From Diphasiastrum complanatum (lineage: Eukaryota; Streptophyta; Lycopodiopsida; Lycopodiales; Lycopodiaceae): a stretch of DNA of 64,000 nucleotides. Under the pieces are notes generated by a model. It was not told the origin of the DNA and did no database searches. It was given only the letters and a program-made list of their open reading frames with translations. The stretch covers positions 7,318,713 to 7,382,712 of the forward strand of contig CM055100.1 of the NCBI GenBank assembly GCA_029204225.1. The letters are read 5' to 3'. The translations under genes were made by a program, and so were the position numbers. Below are positions 58,879 to 64,000 of this stretch, piece after piece (position 1 is the first letter of the stretch; every line of letters starts with the position of its first letter).

Positions 58879-59919
58879 TCACAAATTACTATGATGAAGT
58901 TGGCATAATGCTGGAAAAGCGCCTTCCTCACAATCCGCAGACGTGGACGCCGAAGGAGCAATTTTTCTATCTCGGCTCAGTATCCGTCGCAGGCTAAACC
59001 GGCCGAGAGGAGATTTAGGGCACAGGCCACTGGAAGCTGAGGAATGGCCACTGCGGGAACAAGAGGCACACGTAGGGTCAGAACAAGGCCTTGGCAATTC
59101 AATAGTAAGGTGTGGTGGTACCCTCAGTGATCCCTCTCGTTGAGAAAACGACAAGGAGCTTAACTGGCCTTGCTGTTTGTTCAAGGTTTTGGATTCTGTT
59201 GCTGCAGGTTGCTGCAAACCCTCCAAATGAGTAACAGAGCTTATTCCCTGCACCTGCTGAAGCGCTGTCGCATCGGCATTCTCTTCTGACATTTGTGGTT
59301 GATGAGATCTTTCCTCTGACAGTAACACATTGTCTAAGCTGCTAAAATCGATAGAAACCGACGACGAGGTCGATTGAGGCAACAGGGAATTCCCCAGCGA
59401 ATCCATAATCGTGGAGCATTCTACAATCTCTGCTTTCGCAGTTGTAGTGGGCATTATGCTAACTCTGCACAAGGGGCAGGTTGAGTGAGATCTAAACCAC
59501 ATATCTATGCACTCTGTGTGAAACAAGTGGTTGCATGTTGGCAGCAGCCTCCCCGTCTCCTTTTCCTCAAACTCGCACAGACAAACCGCGCATTCTATTC
59601 CCTTTCTCATGGATTCTCCAGCATATGTAAAAGTGGGAAGTGACTCCACCACAGCCTTTTCAAGACCTGTAACCTCAATAGGCTCATCAATTGCGTAATT
59701 AAGCTCTTGCCGATGTTGGCTGAGTTGAGCGTTCCTCCAGAACCACTTGGCATAGAGATGCAAACAAATAATAAATATTACCACGGAGAATAGCACAACA
59801 ATCGCAGCTGTCATTATTCTAACGTTGGCCTCATCTCTGTTTGAGTGATGAGAAAAAGCGTCTGTGACTGTTTGGATGGTAGCAGAACCTGCAGGAGGAG
59901 ATACTCTCAAATTAGACAT
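58879..59919 (-). CDS. ATL-type RING-H2 E3 ubiquitin ligase, membrane-anchored
   Basis: An intact, intronless 346-residue frame, as usual for plant ATL genes. Residues about 34-57 (TAAIVVLFSVVIFIICLHLY) form one membrane span. The ATL GLD-type motif appears as GLEKAVVESLPTFTY (85-99). The RING-H2 domain has all eight ligands: C110, C113, C129, H131, H134, C137, C148, C151 (ECAVCLCEF, CNHLFHTECIDMWF, CPLC). It should recruit an E2 enzyme and ubiquitinate membrane-associated or signalling targets; the substrate is unknown. The C-terminal ~190 residues are Ser-rich and end with LGRFSLRRILSRDRK and an acidic patch. Frames opposite it are shadows. A 71-codon upstream frame overlaps the start. Confidence 0.95.
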   Translation of the reverse strand: MSNLRVSPPAGSATIQTVTDAFSHHSNRDEANVRIMTAAIVVLFSVVIFIICLHLYAKWFWRNAQLSQHRQELNYAIDEPIEVTGLEKAVVESLPTFTYAGESMRKGIECAVCLCEFEEKETGRLLPTCNHLFHTECIDMWFRSHSTCPLCRVSIMPTTTAKAEIVECSTIMDSLGNSLLPQSTSSSVSIDFSSLDNVLLSEERSHQPQMSEENADATALQQVQGISSVTHLEGLQQPAATESKTLNKQQGQLSSLSFSQREGSLRVPPHLTIELPRPCSDPTCASCSRSGHSSASSGLCPKSPLGRFSLRRILSRDRKIAPSASTSADCEEGAFPALCQLHHSNL

Positions 59920-60122
59920 TGCTCCTGATATGGCTTAAACTTTGATTTCCTTCGATATTGTTGCGATGATCTGAGTGAAGAGACGGCCCTGCTCTGGTTT
60001 TTCCCCTGTTTCTTGCCTCCTCTTTGCACTCTCTTCGACCTTATACTACACTTGCATGTTCTCGGAAATGGATCAATGGCCAGATCTACAAAGAATATCA
60101 CGAAAATGATAGTCTGCGTCAA
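59907..60122 (-). promoter_or_regulatory. possible overlapping upstream ORF of the RING-H2 gene
   Basis: An upstream ATG at 60,122 opens a 71-codon Lys/Arg-rich frame ending at 59,907, 13 bases past the RING-H2 start codon and out of frame with it. If transcription begins upstream of 60,122 this uORF would repress the main start. The transcript start is not known. Confidence 0.35.
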
Positions 60123-61460
60123 GAAATTTTCTATTTTTTCTTTACGGAAATATTACCATCTCCTTTCTGTAAAACTTGTCGACTTCTAGTCTGGATCTTT
60201 ATTGTTTCTACCTTCTTTCGTAGAAAGCACAATCTTCAACATAACTACCATGATCATCTTGGAGGTTATCAGAGTGCTCAAAGTAACACCCGCAAGCTAA
60301 TAAGGGATAGCTTACAGCTATTCCGTTGAACATCAACATCAAAGTCAAACAGCCGAAATGACTACAGAGGACTTTAGATCCAAAAGCACGGTCCATGCGT
60401 TCGAAGCAGCTGCAGGAAATTCTTCCACACGCAAGGAGTATAGCGAGAATCAGATGGCGAAGCGCTTTTTGACACCAGACCTTGAAAGCGGCAAAATCTA
60501 ACTACGGATTCGAAAGGCGAGGTTCGTGTGAACGGAGCAGGAGCCACAATGCTTGGCCAATGGAAGGAAATTTCAAGCAAAAGCAACGAAAAGGACACAA
60601 GGAGCAGCTGCTTAGTGCTTAAGCATGCCAAAAGCACCGAAACTGACATTAAAACACTCAGTAAGGATCCATAAAGTCTTCCGCACCCATCAAAACCTTC
60701 CCCCATTCACGAAAAGCGAGCAACCTAACCCCGTAACCTAGCTAGATCTAGGTAGCTTCCACAACAGTCAAAGGTCTCGGAAACTTCACAACAAAGCAAG
60801 AAAAACCGAGGCGACCCAGGAAACCAACAACAACCAACCCACAAAACGCAAGATGCCACATAGCACGATAATAACACACATACCATGTCCTTGCAGCATC
60901 CGTATAAGCTCGGTATTCGAGATCCTACGCTGTAACATACAGCTTGAATCCCAAGCTACGTCCGACGTGCATGAATCAATCCGTCCATATCACAACTCAG
61001 AACTAAGGAAACAATCATAAACAAACATCGCCATTCCCAGCACGCAATCCCCACCCACTCCCCCCTCCTTCAGCCTTCCATCTTCGCTGCTCTTTCTCCA
61101 CCATCTCTGACCTCTCCTCTCATTCTTCTTCAATAATCAATGCATTATGCTCCGATCACAGTTTCTTTCCAATTTCCTCCTCCCATTGCATTATTATTGT
61201 GTTTCATCTCGAGATTAGCACGTAAAGGCTGAAAGTGGAGGCATCTGTGATACTATTCCGATGCACAAATCTTGGGGCGATAGAGTATTTAGGGAGGCAA
61301 GGGTGAAGTTTTATTAGCTTAGCCTTTTATTTTTGCAGGGTGTACTTAATTGTCTGTCGCCGCGCTTGACCGCGCTTGACGTTGACATTACTCCCAATAT
61401 TTTAAATTTCATTTTTTGTTCTTTTCACTTTCAACGAAGAAAGTACTAAAAAAGACAATG
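60123..61460. other. presumed promoter and 5' flank of the RING-H2 gene
   Basis: No convincing coding frame. A minus-strand 110-codon frame (60,374-60,706) shows no recognised similarity. The CT-rich stretch near 61,030-61,140 reads GA-rich on the gene's strand. No clear TATA box could be assigned. Confidence 0.4.
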
Positions 61461-61629
61461 TCATAAAATATGGATTTTAATCAAAAGTCCATTGAGGTCG
61501 TCGCATTGAAATCTGCCATGCCCGGACTGCCTGAGCCTGGCCAGAGACGGCCCCTGAGAATTACAGTCTCCACCACCACCACGGTCCACTGCCATGGTGT
61601 TTCGGATTTCCTACCGGCGGGGCTTCCTG

Positions 61630-62010
61630 AACCCTGCATGTATTATGAAGGAGCCGGGCAGAAGCCATTCTGCCCGGTAAGGATTTTCAAAAAAATTTGG
61701 GCAAGGCTCGGAGGGGCCGAGCCTAAATTTTTTTGGAAAGCCAAACCGGGCAGAATGTCCTTTGCCCGGCTCCTTCCATTGCGTAATGGATACCTAAAAT
61801 TTTTTCAGAAGCACATTACGAAGCATAATAGGCAGGTTTGACCAACACAAATGTGCCATGTGGTAGTTGTACGGAATCCGTACAGACGGGCACAGACAGG
61901 CAAAAAAAAAAAAGCAGAATCTGCCTTTGAAAAAAATGCATGCATTTTCTACTTTTTAATTTATTTGAAAATGGGCATAATATGCCAGAGGTATCCATTA
62001 CATACCTATT
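61630..62010. repeat. hairpin-array repeat (CCGGGCAGAA type)
   Basis: Palindromes follow one another: CCGGGCAGAA/TTCTGCCCGG (about 61,657-61,679), AGGCTCGG/CCGAGCCT with AAATTT flanks (about 61,695-61,733) and CCGGGCA/TGCCCGG (about 61,746-61,772). An outer inverted pair ATGGATACCT / AGGTATCCAT (about 61,788 and 61,991) encloses the right part. No coding sequence. Confidence 0.72.
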
Positions 62011-62154
62011 GATGAGGGTGGACTATATATTGCCCACATGTCAGTATGCCAGGGCCTTCTAAACTTCTCTATGCCTCCCATTATGTGTCTTCATATTTGT
62101 TTTTTGTTTTTTTTTTTTTTTTTGGTGGGGAGGGGGGGTGGCTGAGGCATTTTA

Positions 62155-62465
62155 GGGTGTTCTGTCGAGGAAGGGCGGCCTCTCCATGGTGGAGGCCAAA
62201 GCGAGGATGCCCTTCCTCGGACGGAACACCCAAGGAGGCGTCCTTCCTCGACGTGAAGTCAATTTTTAAGTTTTCTTTTTTTTTTTTTTGGTTGTAAATT
62301 GTTTTTACACGCAACTTTCAAGCGAAAGGTGCGCGTAAAAAAAAGTAGATTGTTTTAGGTGCAATTTTCGACATCCAAAAAGTGCTTGTAAAAAAAATTG
62401 CCCCACAGATTACGTTTTGTGCTCCATTTCCTTTGTAAAAATGTTGAATGTGATTTTACAGGGGC
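62155..62465 (+). repeat. hairpin-array repeats, including copy 2
   Basis: 62,157-62,250 folds as nested palindromes: GTGTTCTGTCGAGGAAGGGC against GCCCTTCCTCGGACGGAACAC, with GCCTCTCCATGGTGGAGGC inside. A/T-rich spacers follow, and at 62,305-62,465 a diverged copy of the 57,035-57,245 repeat lies in opposite orientation (TTCCTTTGTAAAAATGTTGA end). Confidence 0.72.
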
Positions 62466-62560
62466 AAAAGGTTGCCTTCCAAGGGCTTTCCACCCAACGA
62501 CCTTGAGGCTGCGATTCCTTGCTCCCAATGGCTTCTACTCTTCTCTTCTTCTGATGAGCA

Positions 62561-63280
62561 ATGTCTTGTGTTTTTTTAATACACAGAGGTGCCTTTATCA
62601 TTTCTCCTACTGCATACGACTTTGTTTTTCAACAGCTGGCCAATCTCCCTCAGAAACGTGGCAAGGCGGCTCGCCCCTTCCCCTCATTCAGGTCCCCCCG
62701 CTCTGCTCTTGACAGGTTCGACCCTAATAATCTCCCGCTCAACCCTATGCTTCCTCTTCCGACCTCTGTCCATCTGGCTCTTAGCTATTTAGATGCTCTC
62801 AAAAACAAATCAGGTCCTCCTGCTCCCCCTCCCTCCTCTGAGACAAATGGGTGAACATGAAGAAGGTTAATATCTTTGTTGAATCTAGAAACGGCACTCT
62901 CACATTTTCCTTTTTATCGGACCTGGAAGCCCTCAATACTTCGCATGCTGCTCTGTTTGAAACTTCTATAGTCATTTTTTTTCGGAGCTCTTCTTACTTA
63001 CGTCAAAGAGTTTATCAACCATTCTATTGTTTCTCACTTCAAATTCTTTCTCAGCTTCGAGTCACTGGAAACCAACTATTTCCTTCTCCATTTCGGCTCT
63101 AGAGCCGACGTTCATGAGCTTCTTCTTTCCTCTCCTTTTAGATTCAATGATTCTCTTGTTTCAGCTCTTAAATTTAGCAAGAACTTCAATATTCAAAATG
63201 CTTGATCCATTTCTCTTCCTGTCCATTTATCGCTCTCTTTCTTTCTTGCTAGATTCAAATGCCTCTTTTTTGGTCTGGTG
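62561..63280 (+). pseudogene. possible LINE ORF1 fragment
   Basis: Plus-strand frames starting MSCVFLIHRGAFIISPTAYD continue after a stop into VNIFVESRNGTLTFSFLSDL. With one frameshift they then read FESLETNYFLLHFGSRADVH and ELLLSSPFRFNDSLVSALKF. This arrangement resembles the DUF4283-like RNA-binding part of plant LINE ORF1, but the match is from memory of the pattern and weak. It ends where copia J begins near 63,280. Confidence 0.35.
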
Positions 63281-63866
63281 TCTAGTTTAGATGAAGTTTT
63301 GTGGCAAGATGGAGATGGAGGCTCATTCATGGAGTGTCATAGTGGATACACGGCAACAAAGGACAAAGAAGGAGGAGACATGCAAGCAAATGATGATCAC
63401 TCACATTTATTGTTTGTTTGTTGTATATTTCTAGAGAGTTGGAAGCATGGTGGAATCATTTCATTTACATTCTATTTGATTCTTCATGTTCTAGTCACAT
63501 TTTTACATGTAAAATCGATGTAAGAAATAGTGAAGCATCCCAAGTGGACACTATTCTCTATATCAATTATGGTTTTTTGAGAATTACATGATCATTGAAA
63601 GGAAATCTATTCTTAGGAAGAAGATCATTCTTATAATGGATCAAAGTTCTATGGTCAAAACTATGCTAGGAGCAAACATATTGAGGTGCAATATCATTTT
63701 GTGAGGGAGTAAGTCAATACAAAGGAGGTGGAGCTTCAACATGTGTCCTCAAGGGAATGTATAGCTGATATCTTCACCAAAGCATTGGGAAAGGACTTGT
63801 TCATGAAGCATAGGACATCACTTGGAGTGTTATCAAAGTCCATGCTAAAACTAGTTGAAAAGAGAG
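63281..63866 (+). pseudogene. copia J: region shared with E, RNase H tail, polypurine tract
   Basis: 63,290-63,650 is related to the 3' end of element E's ORF (for example ATGTAAGAAATAGTGAAGCA, found at 35,886 and 63,519). Next comes a copia RNase H tail across a stop: RSKHIEVQYHFVRE, ELQHVSSRECIADIFTKALG and KDLFMKHRTSLGVLSK. The purine tract GAAAAGAGAG ends at 63,866. The rest of pol is not present in the window. Confidence 0.8.
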
Positions 63867-64000
63867 TGTGAAAGATTCAACTAGTTTGATCATATTTGGC
63901 GAATTGAGACCAACTTTGTTTTTAGACTTAGAGATTGACTTTTCAAAGTTCATTAGTCTAAATTTCATTTGAATAAACACTTTTTGAAAGTGTGGGAAAG
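63867..64000 (+). repeat. 3' LTR of copia J (start only)
   Basis: Begins TGTGAAAGATTCAACTAG after the polypurine tract and runs off the window. It matches the head of the LTR at 48,484, including GAGATTGACTTTTCAAAGTT-type sequence. Confidence 0.85.

Noticed and set aside
58943-59143. Plus-strand frame opposite the RING-H2 gene
   Set aside because: It is a shadow frame of the well-supported minus-strand gene.

Overview
This is plant nuclear DNA. It is AT-rich, packed with Ty1/copia and Ty3/gypsy debris, with GT-AG introns and recurrent TGGTATCAGAGC primer-binding sites matching plant initiator Met-tRNA. A UDP-glycosyltransferase scrap and an ATL-type RING-H2 ligase also point to a plant. A spliced gene for an LCIB-family carbonic anhydrase suggests a lineage outside the seed plants (streptophyte alga, bryophyte, lycophyte or fern), but the species cannot be named from sequence alone. 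Only two loci look like host genes: the LCIB-like gene (15.9-18.2 kb, + strand, eight exons) and the intronless RING-H2 gene (58.9-59.9 kb, - strand).

Layout. 0-4.6 kb: a coding-free, LARD-like LTR element with ~1.24-kb LTRs, 252-bp internal tandem repeats, and an inverted LTR abutting its 3' LTR head. 4.6-8.9 kb: remains of two minus-strand copia elements (B beside A). 8.9-15.9 kb: repeats, a long CT microsatellite, a 3'-truncated-element copia RT/RNase H piece with its LTR (G), a LINE 3' end and a GA microsatellite. 15.9-19.46 kb: LCIB-like gene, then a UGT fragment cut by a gag-only gypsy-like element (19.47-23.68 kb). 24.5-26.3 kb: decayed plus-strand copia (H).

27.1-38.8 kb is a three-level nest. 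Minus-strand copia C is split by copia D (27,720-37,081, duplication GAGCT). D is split inside RNase H by element E (31,135-36,706, duplication AGTCG). E has LTRs that read as identical and a 1,030-codon ORF in which gag is joined to about 765 residues with no recognisable pol domain. 39.1-39.9 kb: gypsy integrase remnant. 40.57-43.59 kb: gag-only copia F with duplication CGATA. 44-49.8 kb: LTR pieces, LINE RT scrap, copia I and a separate LTR-leader-gag start. 51-54 kb: a decayed coiled-coil coding region with stops at probable former Gln codons. 55-57 kb: LTR and two-zinc-knuckle gag debris. 57-62.5 kb: the RING-H2 gene flanked by hairpin-rich repeats in opposite orientation. 62.5-64 kb: a possible LINE ORF1 scrap, then the 3' end of a copia element whose sequence is related to the tail of E's novel ORF.

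Most genes here do not work together; they are independent mobile-element insertions. The most notable items are the LCIB-like gene, E's gag-fused novel ORF, the TTCACACGTGTGAA palindromes shared by different LTRs, and the hairpin arrays. Coordinates of LTR edges were read by eye from terminal TG/CA, primer-binding sites and target duplications.
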